DNA of 64,000 bases, taken from the NCBI GenBank assembly GCA_030248295.1, contig JASANH010001664.1, positions 57,606 to 121,605 on the forward strand, in the 5' to 3' direction. Positions within the stretch are counted from its first letter, which is position 1; the number at the start of each line of letters is the position of its first letter. The stretch comes from Mesodorylaimus sp. YZB2_4. Taxonomy: Eukaryota > Nematoda > Enoplea > Dorylaimida > Dorylaimidae. Position numbers and translations under genes: made by a program. The notes beneath the pieces were generated by a model. That model worked only from the letters and a program-made list of their open reading frames with translations, made no database searches and was not told the origin of the DNA. This document shows, in pieces, positions 1 through 10,300 of this stretch.

Positions 1-761
1 GTATGCCCATTTTTACAATTATTACACAAGGATGCTAACTGTTGGGACAATAAATCATTCGCATTACTTTTTGTTAATTTTTGACATTTATACCAAGCCA
101 ATGCTCCCAATACTTCCGATGATAATTGGTCGAAATATGGTTCGAATTTATCCAAATCAAAACATTCAGCGCAACGTTCGACCATGCGAAAAAGAATTTG
201 ACGCAAACGATGTTTGGATGCTAGGACTAAAATTTCGATCAATCTCTCATCGCCATTCCTCAGTTGATCTAATTTTTGTTGCAGGAAATCTTCGCATCTC
301 GAAGCCAAATCGGCAATTTCATACTCATCAGCAAAATCTAATAATAAATCAACATTTGTGTCGTTTACTTTTTTCACGATGGGCGAGGGGAACAAGCAGA
401 CGAGCAATTCGTGAACATCGGCCGCCTTTTTTCGGGGTAATTTAACACTTTCCCTATTCGACTCGGCGAACTGTCCGTAGAGCATACTTTTGAAAACTGG
501 GCTGTACGCGCAAAGACCATCTTTGGGAATCCAAAATATTTGATCCTCTACTTCCAATCCGAATGGTCTCGATGGATCAGATTGTGAAAAATGATTTATA
601 AAAATTCCATTTTCTATACTTTTTTCTCCATCTTGCATTTGAGCCATTTCGATTTGAATTGGAATTTGTAATTTCGAAATTTCGCTTTCAAGGCAGCACA
701 AAGCTGTTGTTGCGATTCGTAAAATTTCACTACAACCTTGTTTTAAAACCGACAGTGTCAT
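1..761 (-). CDS. BTB/POZ domain protein, 3' part outside window
   Basis: An uninterrupted minus-strand frame runs from an ATG at 761 to the window edge (253 codons, no stop), so the C-terminus is missing. Residues about 65-162 read as a BTB/POZ fold: a strand around VEDQIFWIPKDGL, the hallmark helix CAYSPVFKSMLYGQFAES, the strand ESVKLP, and the helix pair with NVDLLLDFADEY followed by RCEDFL. The next ~90 residues are helical and resemble the BACK-like region that follows many BTB domains. BTB proteins typically dimerise and act as CUL3 substrate adaptors or in transcription complexes; which one applies here cannot be told. Another in-frame Met lies at residue 39, so the true start could be further in. 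Confidence 0.8.
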   Translation of the reverse strand, partial: MTLSVLKQGCSEILRIATTALCCLESEISKLQIPIQIEMAQMQDGEKSIENGIFINHFSQSDPSRPFGLEVEDQIFWIPKDGLCAYSPVFKSMLYGQFAESNRESVKLPRKKAADVHELLVCLFPSPIVKKVNDTNVDLLLDFADEYEIADLASRCEDFLQQKLDQLRNGDERLIEILVLASKHRLRQILFRMVERCAECFDLDKFEPYFDQLSSEVLGALAWYKCQKLTKSNANDLLSQQLASLCNNCKNGH

Positions 762-1904
762 AGGACGAATGAAAGTCTGTGGGGCTTGTTTTGACAAACT
801 TTGCGGACTGGCTCGACTCTTCGTCAACTGACGCAAACAAGTCGCGATAAGAATGAGGAGTGGGGAGGGGATGAAAGAGACAAACACTTGGTAGACCGAC
901 TCCAACAATTAAAACTACCAGTCCATATTATTTTCAGGAAAAACCATGCCGAGCTATTTTATGTTTGCTAGAAGAGCTGGAAAAAAGGCTCAGCAACGCA
1001 TATTTTAATCGGGTTGACATAATAGTGGGCGAGATCCAGTTTTTCCTATCCGTCCGCCCTAAACTTTTCAATTGTCAACTGTGGTGTACGTCAGAAAACA
1101 CCACTTTCAGTAATAGAAATGTACATGGTGCAGTTCAGCGCATGCTCATTCCGTACATTCTAAATGGTTCAGGCCTGTTTTTCAGAGGAGGCGTTGGGCG
1201 CGTAACATTTTCAAGTGTACATGTGGGATCAGCGGGGAAGAGTATTAGTGTCATTCCTGCAAAAGGCAGATTTGGAAGACAAGTGTCAGAATGTGGAACA
1301 AAGAGGGATGTGCACGATGCGAGTCGTTTGCGGATGAAAAACAGTGACTGAAGTAGGTGCTCGTGTCAGATTTTACAAGCGAGCATGAAGGAGGTCTTGA
1401 ATGCGAGTGCAATAAAAACAAGACCAACTACATTTAGAGTAAGCCAGTACATTCAGCACTTTTCCAGAATTGTTTTATGCTTTACTGCCTTAAGTAAAGG
1501 GATCATGCTAGCAAAGCTGACTGTCTGGCCTACGTAACACCGTGTGTCGTGTGAACGAAGCTAAAATTAGGGACAAAACGACTTCAAGGACATCATTTTT
1601 TTAAAAAAGAAATCGCAGGAAGTTTTAAAATATGAATTCGATGTGGTGAAGCACTATGAAACACTATGAAACAGTCTGGTCCTAGTGGTGAAGCATTGTG
1701 CCAACGGAGTGGACCAATTAAACTGGTTTTGATTTCTCAAGCTCGACTTTTTCAAAGCAATGCTCAAAAGTAAGTTTGCTCCACATCGTGTTTGCAATTG
1801 CGATACACATTAATAATGGTCCTGGCCGCGGTCGCGGTGATCACATCATTCAAAGAGTGAGGACGCAAGTATAAATCACGCACAAGAGCGCGCATTTTTC
1901 GCCG
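762..1904. other. Gene-poor stretch
   Basis: No domain or convincing exon was seen. A 128-codon plus-strand frame at 965-1351 has no recognisable motif and no nearby splice or poly(A) context, so I treat it as chance. Confidence 0.4.
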
Positions 1905-3140
1905 TTTTTTAGAAAAGCATTTGACCGTGTTCATCACAACCGATTGCTCAGCGTCTTATTAAACCATCATTCACTCTGTCCAAAGTTAGTACGTTGGATA
2001 TCGTCCTATTTACGTGGTCGCTCACAAATGGTAGCTGTGGACTCAGCTGTTTCAAGGACGATTCCAGTTCCATCCGGTGTACCTCAAGGGTCCGTTTTGG
2101 CCCCAACTTTATTTATTGCGTTCATGAATCCTATTTTGGAAAAGTTCGAGGCATGGTCTGCCGAAAATTTCAAACCAGACATACTTCTACAAGCATACGC
2201 CGATGATCTCGTTTTATTAGCACCGTCCAAAGTGGCTGAAACCATATCAGAAACTCTTCAGCCTGCAATCGATTTCATAGATCAGCTCATAAGTGAAAGT
2301 GGTCTCGAGTTCAACGCGCAAAAGACACAAGCGTGCGTCTTCCATCTTGATCATAAGAGGCATGACTATCGTCAAATCGTTCTCAAAGGAGTTCCGATCT
2401 TGTTCACCGACGTGGTCAAATACCTCGGGGTGCATTTTACTTTCGATCTCTCATTTAAAGATCATTGTCATCTGATTGCGGCTGCGGCTCGGCGTATGGT
2501 TGGTGCGTTTAGGAAGAAATTTGGGAAATTCGCCACCCATGTTTTACAAACAGTTTACACATCCTGCGTACTTCCAAAATTGGAATACGGCTGCTCTGCG
2601 TGGGATCCTATTCAATCACAATCAATCAAAGACCTTGAACGCTCTCAAAAGTTTGCAGCCCAATGTATAAAGAACGACTGGCATTCCGATTACTCCCGCA
2701 TTCTTCAAGATTTGAATTGGTCAAGTCTCGAGCGTCGCCGTCAACAACTGAAACTCGTTCAATTTTACAAGTTCTATCACGGTTACCATGCTTATCCAAA
2801 TGCCCGTTTTGCTCACACCGACCAATCCGGACTACGCCGCAGTCACCGCATTGGATTGCCGCCACACCATCTCAACAATTCTCGACCTCGAACTGAATCG
2901 TTTAAACAGGCATTTGAATACTCATCGATTGTTCTATGGAACTCAATACCAAACGAAGTCGCCTGGACTTATTATGTGACAAGTTTTAAGACAAACGTTC
3001 TGAATTACATTCCTTGACCCCGTTATGATTAGTTTTACTCGACATGAGCTGTTTATTTTCTTTCGTTTATGTGTCCTTCTGCTTTATCAGTGCACGATCT
3101 GTGCTTCGCAGTCGAAGTCATACAATACAATAGAAAATGA
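1905..3140 (+). mobile_element. 5'-truncated non-LTR retrotransposon (CR1/Jockey-like LINE)
   Basis: Homology to LINE reverse transcriptase starts abruptly near 1905 inside the conserved RKAFDRVHHNRL block; upstream sequence is unrelated, as expected from 5' truncation during target-primed insertion. The element carries the C-terminal half of the reverse transcriptase and the thumb/C-terminal region, then about 120 bp of 3' UTR ending in a short repeat rich in ATACAAT near 3120-3135. Related, more decayed pieces lie at 16.7, 33.9-34.2 and 52.5-53.6 kb. Confidence 0.8.
1944..3017 (+). pseudogene. Reverse transcriptase C-terminal half of the LINE
   Basis: A 357-codon open frame contains the RT signature SGVPQGSVLAPTLFIAFMN (about residues 44-62), the catalytic YADDLVLL box near residue 85, and VVKYLGVHF near residue 158. 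It ends with the CR1/Jockey-type tail containing ESFKQAFEYSSIVLWNSIP before a stop. The frame is open upstream of 1944 to about 1905 with no ATG, so no complete protein can be made: the endonuclease and the first RT motifs are missing. The intact frame suggests this insertion is younger than the other LINE copies in the window. Confidence 0.85.
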
Positions 3141-3394
3141 AAGCAAGCCACATTTTGAAAGCTGAAGCATGACATCATACCATTCTTTGCATCAGACAAG
3201 AACACAGAAATATTAACCACTCTCAGATATCCTTCTTACCGAAGCCAGATATCTTCAATTCTTTTCCACTCATCATGGACTTATCAATCAGGGCCGGTAA
3301 ATTCTTCTGTGCCAAATTTGAGCAGCTAAATGGCCAGCAGAAGCCGAATGATCACCGTCACGTCATTCAAGCGAGCGTTAATGCAGTTTTGGAA

Positions 3395-4150
3395 AAAAGA
3401 TTCAGTTTCAGTCACAGTCAACTGGATAAAGATTCAGTCGGCTGAATTTCACTAAATGATTCAGTTTTTCTGGCAAAAAAGTTTTGTATCTGAATATGAA
3501 AGCTTGGCGAGCAGAAATCTCCACTTTTCGTCATCGGATACCACACTTTTGCATGTAAGACTTCAAACAGTTCACAAGGGACCCGTCAACCATGTCAAAC
3601 TTGACATAATGAATGATTGTAATGTGTAACAGTGCCAAAATAAGCTCTATGCAAAATATTGGGCCCGCCTGACCGATTGGTCAGCAGTGGCCCCCCTGAA
3701 ATCCTGCGAACATTTTAAAGTCATCCAGCTAAGTCAACGCCCAAGACCCGAGTGTTGGAGCACAAAGCCTAAAGCCTGGAACCTGGAAACCGAGTTTAGA
3801 CAAACCCTGCAAGGTTCTTGCAATAGTCTGTCTTATTGTCGCACAGGAATTCAAAAACTTGCAGGACTTCAGTCGCTGACCACTGCTGACAAGTTGGCCA
3901 GACGGGTCCAATATTTTGCACATAGATTTATCTTGCACCTAGGAAAACTTGCAGTCATCGATTACATCTAGTTTAACTTGACGATTGGCAAAGCTTCCTC
4001 AGATAAAGGAGATGCAGCTTTAACATGTTTTCCAATGGAATGATTGAAATTATAGAAGCCCTTTTTTATACAGTATTTGCATCATGCTGACTCCTATTTA
4101 ACATGCATCTCACTCTGCAAACTCTTTCAATCCGCTAGCGTAGGAGGAGG
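3395..4150 (+). repeat. Dispersed repeat, copy A (GATTCAGTTTCAG family)
   Basis: It begins with CAGTTTTGGAAAAAAGATT, a block rich in GATTCAGTTTCAG words, then ~600 bp that aligns by eye with 42100-42870. Shared blocks include the stretch around 3980-4060, TGATTGAAATTATAGAAGCC and AACTCTTTCAAT. It ends near CGCTAGCG. No shared reading frame survives, so it is probably a non-coding or non-autonomous element. Confidence 0.6.
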
Positions 4151-4251
4151 AGATAAACCATTGCAATAACTAATACAAAGATGCGGCAATTATCTATGTT
4201 CGGGGTACCTTGACACTTTTTCTGGGCTGGGGGGATTCAAACGAACCCTTG

Positions 4252-4270
4252 CCCCCCCCCCCCCCCCCCC
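4252..4270. repeat. Poly-C tract (C19)
   Basis: Uninterrupted run of 19 C. It is one of several long C/G homopolymers in the window. Confidence 0.95.
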
Positions 4271-4719
4271 TGCGTACGCGGCTGAGGCGGGTCCGGGCTG
4301 CCGTCGCGTGCAACAGGGTGGTGATCACTGGTCGACAGAGAACGAGACTGGAGGCTCAAGTAAGCCCTTGCCCGTTATCTCCACCGTCTCGCCTGCAGCT
4401 CTCAAGGAATATCAGCACCCTCCAGCCAGCCCATTGGTCTTCACGGCTGTTCAGTTTCTGCTCGGACATCCTGGCAGTCGAGATGGCTACAGTTTTCACT
4501 TCTCGCCTCACCGAGACTGATGAGGAGTAGCATCGAAAAAGGGAGAGTTCGTAGTTTATAGTTTTATTTTATTGGGTCTTCATTTCGGCTATAATTTTTC
4601 CGATCAGCCTCTCCTGGCTGAAAGTAAGCCATGTCGGAGAGTTGCATATTCCTATCCTGCCTTTCAAACCTTGTCTCTTCAGCGCTTTCCGAATAAGCAC
4701 GGTTCAGTGTGGCAATATA

Positions 4720-4861
4720 CAGTCGACCTCGGATAATTGCAACAAGTCCCCACTCCCTGACAGTATGTTTTCCGTGTATTTCCACTTCGGATAATTGCTA
4801 CTTTGTCTAATTGCAACTCATTTTGGCGTCCGGATCGGTTGCAATGATCCGAGGTCGACTG
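4720..4861. mobile_element. pogo/Tc1-type MITE, 142 bp
   Basis: Near-perfect terminal inverted repeats of about 25 bp (left CAGTCGACCTCGGATAATTG, right end the complement with one change) are flanked on both sides by TA, the Tc1/mariner/pogo target duplication. At 142 bp there is no coding capacity, so it is a MITE mobilised in trans. Confidence 0.85.
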
Positions 4862-5429
4862 TACTGGCAATCAGGGTGCTAGAAACCCTGCCCTTAGCAT
4901 CTTGACTTTATTATGCTAATACTCACGATTAGTAATTTTAAAAGTACTATTACTATACGTAGCCCCGTATTTGTCCACTCGGGAGTGCCTTCCCGTGCCC
5001 TGATAAGACATACAGTAGAAGCGAACTTGGTAAACACACCTCCTTTTATGGTTAGTGCGAGGGGGAGATCAAACAATCATTGACCCAGGGAGTTTCATGG
5101 GAAGTGTCGTGTTTTCCTACTGACGATAAGGTACCCTTCCGTGCTCTGATAAGACATTTAAAGCAGACCCGGTTAGCACGTGTCCTTATGAACGGGGCGA
5201 GGAGAGATCAGTCATCGAGCGCAGATAGATAAGCTTAGATTAAAGTTTTAAAGTAGACCGTGGTTGAATCGAATCATTCATATACAGCACTGTGTTCGAG
5301 CGTGCAGAGTAATGGTCGCGTGTGTGCGGGGCGATGGATCGCAGTGTTTTTCAGTGCGTATGGTGCAATATGACTACTTGGCCGAGAACCCTCGGCTTTA
5401 CACGCTGCAGCAACACAGCGAGTTCCCTC

Positions 5430-5590
5430 TCTTCTCTTGAGACCAGAGGAGCCGGGCCATTGTGGGTGATGGAGAGTGGAGGGCCACGAGCGAGGACGAA
5501 AAACGGAGGTACAAGGAGGAGGCCGCGTAAATGTGGCGACAAATACGGGCAGCCAGGGAGCTGCCCACGTAGGTTTAGCGCGCTATCTCG
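5430..5590 (+). pseudogene. HMG-box-like fragment, decayed copy
   Basis: A plus-strand frame reads EWRATSEDEKRRYKEEAA, a stop, then MWRQIRAARELP. It matches the second half of the HMG-like segment at 7.2-7.4 kb at DNA and protein level. The in-frame TAA right after EEAA and frame changes upstream indicate a broken copy. Confidence 0.45.
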
Positions 5591-6259
5591 GTAATGCAAC
5601 ACGGCCCCGCCTCCTCGCGCCGTTGCCGCCAGAAGCAGACAGCATTTTGATGATGTTTTACGTTCAAATCAAGCGCGAACTGCGACTGCTTATTGCAAAC
5701 AGTCTGCTCGCGTCTGTAGCAACGCGTTGCTAAAGGAGGGAAAAAAGGGAGGAGTTAGAAAAAAGAGGGGGGCACCTCGCGAGGGCAGTTTAAAGCAAAA
5801 AGGCGAACTACAGTTTGTGGGCGGGTCGTCGCCTAGCAACTTGTAGTTCGCCGTTTGGCGATTGACCAAGAAATGCGTTTGCCCCGATGTTTCGAAAATG
5901 AGTCACCAGCTGTGTCAACATTGTAGGCCTACGTTTTATCAGGGGGTGGGGCCTTGATGTATATAATTGAAGAATCTTGTGTGATAATGCGATTAGCAAT
6001 CATCGAAACATATCACTCCTAATTTCATCGGCTGATTGATGGACCAAAAAAAATACTCGATCAGTGCACCTACTGCAAGAATAGTTAGCAATTATGCTTG
6101 ACAATGGAATTAAAAAGTTCTTTTTAATCGCTTTCGATTTCAAAGACAGCGCTATTCCAAAAGAAGGATATTGTGGAGCTATTGGACTCCTGACTGGTTC
6201 ATTTGCAATGATACTATCTGCTTTCAGCGCTTTTGCCGTTTGATCCCCAGGCAAAGGCT

Positions 6260-6420
6260 GTTATAAGGCCGGCTGAAGCCGAATGTCACCTCAAGCTTAA
6301 GTCTTGTATGTACCAGACTAAGCCTAAGCCTGGTGTCATATGCCAGCCTAAGCTTTAGCCAAAGCCTAGTACCAGCCTAAGCTAATCGGGCCAGCTAACC
6401 TATTGTATGTTGGGGACCAA
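6260..6420. repeat. Degenerate CCTAAGC-rich tandem tract
   Basis: Short direct repeats built from CCTAAGC, AAGCCT and CCAGCCTAAGC words fill about 110 bp. A few consecutive units match the permuted TTAGGC telomere repeat, but the array is short and imperfect. Confidence 0.4.
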
Positions 6421-6939
6421 ACAGCAAAAGTGCCTTGCTTTCTAGTGCCGGGCCATTAGTACCTCGTGCGGTCAGCTTTCCAGCAATCACACTTTTCGAT
6501 TTTTGAGGAGATTCAAGATCTTTCTTGTAATTTGAGTAGGTTTTTAGGATTTTGAGCGGCACCTTGGAATTTGAGGAGTTTTCTGAGGTTTTTGAGGGTG
6601 CTGGGAACCATGTGTAATTTTGTAGTTGCGTGTTTGCAGCAGGGTATCCTATTGTTTTCGCCGCCTACCCAATTCTTTTCAAATAGAATTTTCAGCGACG
6701 CATGCGTTTTCTAGAAATTTCAGCAAAAACTTTTTGTTGCAACCGCTATTTATCATTTCTTAAAAATTTCAATCAACAAACCAACGAAAACTTGGAATTT
6801 CAGACGAGAAATTGGATGGTTATCCAGAATTTTCTGGCGTGCGCACAGGTACATCCATGTCGCACAGCATGTGATGCTCAGGTACATCGTAGAGGCGGCC
6901 ATTGTTGTGGAAAATTTGCATACGCGCTAGCCCTGTGCT

Positions 6940-7590
6940 TTACGTTAGTGCGCACCCGAAATCTACGTGTGCCACCATCGCCCCTGCCGCCGTCACCATC
7001 CCTGGCCGAACGGGCAACTGTGCTGGCCTGCCCATATTGCGGTGGTCATGACATCGTGGCCTCCGCTGCTGGTAAGCGGATGTGGTGCCACAGCAAATTA
7101 GGAAGCAAAACTTGGGCAACTGTCGATTTTTCACCAAGCCTGCTCGGGCTATATGAAGCCCCAGCCGACTCAATTCTTCAGTCAGTAAGGCTACTAATTA
7201 AAATGGGTCCAAGAATCAGCGGATACGCTCTTTTCGCCAGAGAATTGTACGATAGCGGGCAGGCGACCTGCATGCGGGATGCGTTCGTACTGGCGGACGG
7301 GCCGTGGAGGACCCTCGACGATGAAGAGCGCCAGCGGTACAAGAACGAGGCGGCGGCAATGCGGCAACAAATATGGGCAGCCAGGGAGCTGCCAGCATCG
7401 CCATGGCCACCTGCCCAGCAGCCTGCAGAATGGGCGCGGTGCTGGCCTGTCCATATTGCGGCGGCCTTGAGGTCGTGGCCCCCGTAATTGGTCAGCGGAA
7501 GTGGTGCCATAGGCCAAGCTGCGCGCGATCATTCGACGTGCCGAGACTTCTCTTGTACAAAGTAGTGATAGTCGAGCACTTTGTAGATTA
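6940..7590 (+). pseudogene. HMG-box plus CPYCGG zinc-ribbon gene remnant
   Basis: The plus frame contains an HMG-box-like segment, RISGYALFARELY then LADGPWRTLDDEERQRYKNE (about 7211-7370), the pattern of an HMG box (hydrophobic Y/F-ALF helix 1, W in helix 2, EE-RY-K-EA helix 3). A CPYCGG...WCH zinc-knuckle motif occurs twice, at 7030-7095 and 7445-7515, as an ~80-bp duplication in two different frames. The second copy continues HRPSC, giving a CxxC...CxxxxC ribbon. The frame containing the HMG part (ATG possible at 6702, stop 7487) leaves the second ribbon out of frame, so the unit is probably a rearranged pseudogene. Function is not assignable. Confidence 0.4.
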
Positions 7591-8097
7591 GAACTTTTTA
7601 ATTGGGAAGTAGTTTAATTTAGATTATGTTAGTGCATTAATGAAGAAGTATGTTGTTGATGGGAAGTAGATGATTATGTTGGTAAAAATTTTTGGCTGAA
7701 ATTAAAATAAGAAGCTCATTGCTCATTGTTCTGCAATCTGGCTAGAGGAGCTAAAAGCTTACTGTAGCGAAGTAATCTATAGTTAGAATCCTAGTCAAGA
7801 GACCGAGTCTGGGTCAAACAAGTTCACCACTTTCGCTTTACTTCGCCCTCTTCATAGATAACAAGTCGCGAGCTTATCACGACCTGGTCGACCCGAAACC
7901 CCCTGTGCCACGCACGCTCACACCTAACCATCAGCGAGCACCGCAGGAGGGTATATTATCGGTTGACAAATCAGTTGGGCGATGCGCATACCTGGGCTAA
8001 TGTAAAACGGTTAGCGCCCAAAATTGACAAGAAGAGCAGACACTTCGCCTTTTGTAATCGCCATCGATCACTTCAGCCAAGACATCGATCGAGTGCG

Positions 8098-8280
8098 TTA
8101 GAGCGTGCCCTGAGCGTGGAGCCAGTCGCCCATAATGACCAGGGGCAGCATGATCGCAATCCCGACAGGAATATAGGCATTTTTCATTGGCCACACAGGG
8201 ACATCGATTGGAGAAAATAGATCCGTTGCCCTCGTTGCCCTGCGAGGAAGAATGGCCGTTTCTTTGAGAAGTTTCACCAT
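8098..8280 (-). CDS. Possible small single-pass membrane protein (60 aa)
   Basis: An ATG at 8280 opens 60 codons to a TAA. Residues 1-30 are basic and polar, then VPVWPMKNAYIPVGIAIMLP leads into one hydrophobic segment (about residues 36-50) followed by GDWLHAQGTL. The shape recalls small inner-mitochondrial subunits, but I recognise no family. There is no splice, poly(A) or neighbour support; a chance ORF remains possible. Confidence 0.3.
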   Translation of the reverse strand: MVKLLKETAILPRRATRATDLFSPIDVPVWPMKNAYIPVGIAIMLPLVIMGDWLHAQGTL

Positions 8281-8587
8281 GAGACTGTAATTGGGGACTG
8301 AGGAGTAGGCGCAGTTATCTCTAGAAGACGAGAGGAAATGATAAGAGAACCATCAACCTCACGCCTTTTTTAAGCCAGCGATTTACACACAGCCAGAGAT
8401 CTATGTACAGTATTCACGCGCTCGCTTATCAGATACAATGTCATCGTGATAGGTTATCATGTGCTCCAAAACTCATGTGACAGATAAAAATGCTCATCGT
8501 CACCGTCACACGACTTTGCTTATCGTCCTGTCATAAGACGGAATTATAGAAGGCACATTCGCATTGTACAAGCTACGACAAGGGAGA

Positions 8588-9204
8588 ATGGCAAGATTGA
8601 TTACTCTCATCATGGGGCCAATGTTCGCGTAAGCACCCGTTTGTACTGTAGTCTAATGTACAGTGAGTGACTTGGACGAAATGTTCCTTCACTAAAACGG
8701 TCTGCCTTCACAGCGGCCATACCAGCGAGCTATTAAAAAAGGCGATACAATATGCACCGAAACGCTGGAAAGCATACGTGAAATGAGGTAGTACACGAGC
8801 GGGGGTGAGGTAGTGACTTACTCAGCAAAATGGTGGCTGCCCTTTTTGAAACAAAGATCCTGGACAAAAGAATGACAGATCTTGCACGATTCGAGGTAGT
8901 ATGCATAGATGACGGCATAAACTCACGAGACCATGCTTTTCTCTCCTTTCTCGGACACCTTTTCGCTGACATTTGCGAGGTCTTCAGCACCGTGGTTTAT
9001 TCATTTTATTATGCCAGCCAGGATAAGCGATGGAGCGAGTCGAATTCGACCACCCTCCGCTTTGTGCACAAATCAGAAATGGTGATCAAGCTGAAGGCGG
9101 TGTGTCAAATGTGCGGTAGCAGGGCCAGCTTCACAGACAAGATCAACAAAGCTGATATTGAAAATATGGTCGGTTGTCTGACAACTATGAAAATCTATCC
9201 TTGA
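8588..9204 (+). pseudogene. Decayed thymidine kinase (TK1-type)
   Basis: TK1 phosphorylates thymidine in the salvage pathway. Here an ATG at 8588 begins MARLITLIMGPMFA, matching the start of the TK1 P-loop, and is interrupted by an 85-bp GT-AG intron (8629-8713). The next exon restores phase and reads GHTSELLKKAIQ where TK1 has GKSTEL; the P-loop Lys is His. A stop and frame change follow near 8790. From 8830 an open frame gives MVAALFETK, EVVCIDDG (TK1 IDEG; catalytic Glu is Asp), GHLFADICE (TK1 GQFFPDIVE) after an extra ~13 residues, and VIKLKAVCQMC with SFTDK (TK1 VVKLTAVCMEC and AYTK). The DGTF loop is unrecognisable. Order and spacing identify the family; the lost key residues and frame break argue for a pseudogene. 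Confidence 0.65.
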
Positions 9205-10297
9205 GCCCACATCTTCCGGGACAGCCATTCATTGCGGGTACAAGGCCCTCTGTTGAAGCTGCTATGTTCGGCAAAGTCCGAATGAGAATATTTGCAGGGA
9301 AGAATAAGCGTGCTGCGTAAACTTGAGATCCGCTTTTTCAGATAGTCTAGAGTATTCTCAATCACCGACAAGCAAAATTGAGCAATCACCAACCGTGTTT
9401 TCTCAAGCGAGAGCCGTCACTCGCCAACGTCGTCCCTCCATCCCTGTTAGGAGTCGAGTCGAAAGAAAGTTACTCGTCACAGGCTCGACTAGGAGTCCGC
9501 GTCAGATGAGCAGGTGCTGCTTAAGTCAGGATGGGTCTTGTCAAGGCGCTAGTGCCCCCCCCCCCCCGTAAAAGTGGCCCATAGGAATCGGCGTCAGCCT
9601 CGCCAGGGCACCCCTGAGCTTAAAAGCACCACCCTGTTAACCACATGACCATGGCCCAACAGCTATGGAAAGCTACTAGTTTTCTTTCTTTCATGTCTCA
9701 AGAGTCGCTAAGCTATTTTCATTTGGAAATTTCACACCACATAAGCAGAAGAAAAATGCCATGAAAAATTCAGGATTCTTAGGTTGATATCTTTCTAGTT
9801 TTGATCTGGCTCCACCTGCAACTAAATTTCGTTTGCATAATGGAAGGGATGACCATAAAATGCTTGTAAGGCTTCTTGAATAGCGCTGTGTCTAATGTTG
9901 GGAGAGTGCCAGTCAATCAAAGCTCAGAACCTCAATCAGATAATCAATGATGATATTTTGTTTTTGTGACTTCACAGTTCTTGATTTTCCAGCTGTTTGG
10001 GCATACATTACATTCACCTTGGGCTTGTTAGCTCCTCATCACAGATATTGTTTTGTCCTTTTTCAGCCCCTGCTCCTGGCAGTGGAGACCTGCTTCAGCG
10101 ATCGATCAAATATAATACTTTGCCCTCTGGAAGCCATGCACTTTGATCATCTTTTTGGTTTTTATCTTGCATACAGTACATTAGGACGCCGTTAAGTGTT
10201 TTCGTCATTGCTGCTTGCGTCAATTGCCATGAGTCTACATACAATCTACAGTAAATATCAATCAGATGTTCAATTTAAACGACGGCTAAGAACACGA
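9205..10297. other. Intergenic, no gene seen
   Basis: It contains a short poly-C run near 9555 and no frame with recognisable content on either strand. Confidence 0.4.
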
Positions 10298-10300
10298 TAA

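Noticed and set aside
6300..6420. Interstitial telomere (TTAGGC)n
   Set aside because: Only two or three imperfect units; insufficient for a telomeric origin.
6702..7487. 261-residue plus-strand protein as an intact gene
   Set aside because: Only the HMG-like third and the first zinc-knuckle look protein-like; the duplicated zinc-ribbon lies in another frame, so a rearranged remnant fits better.
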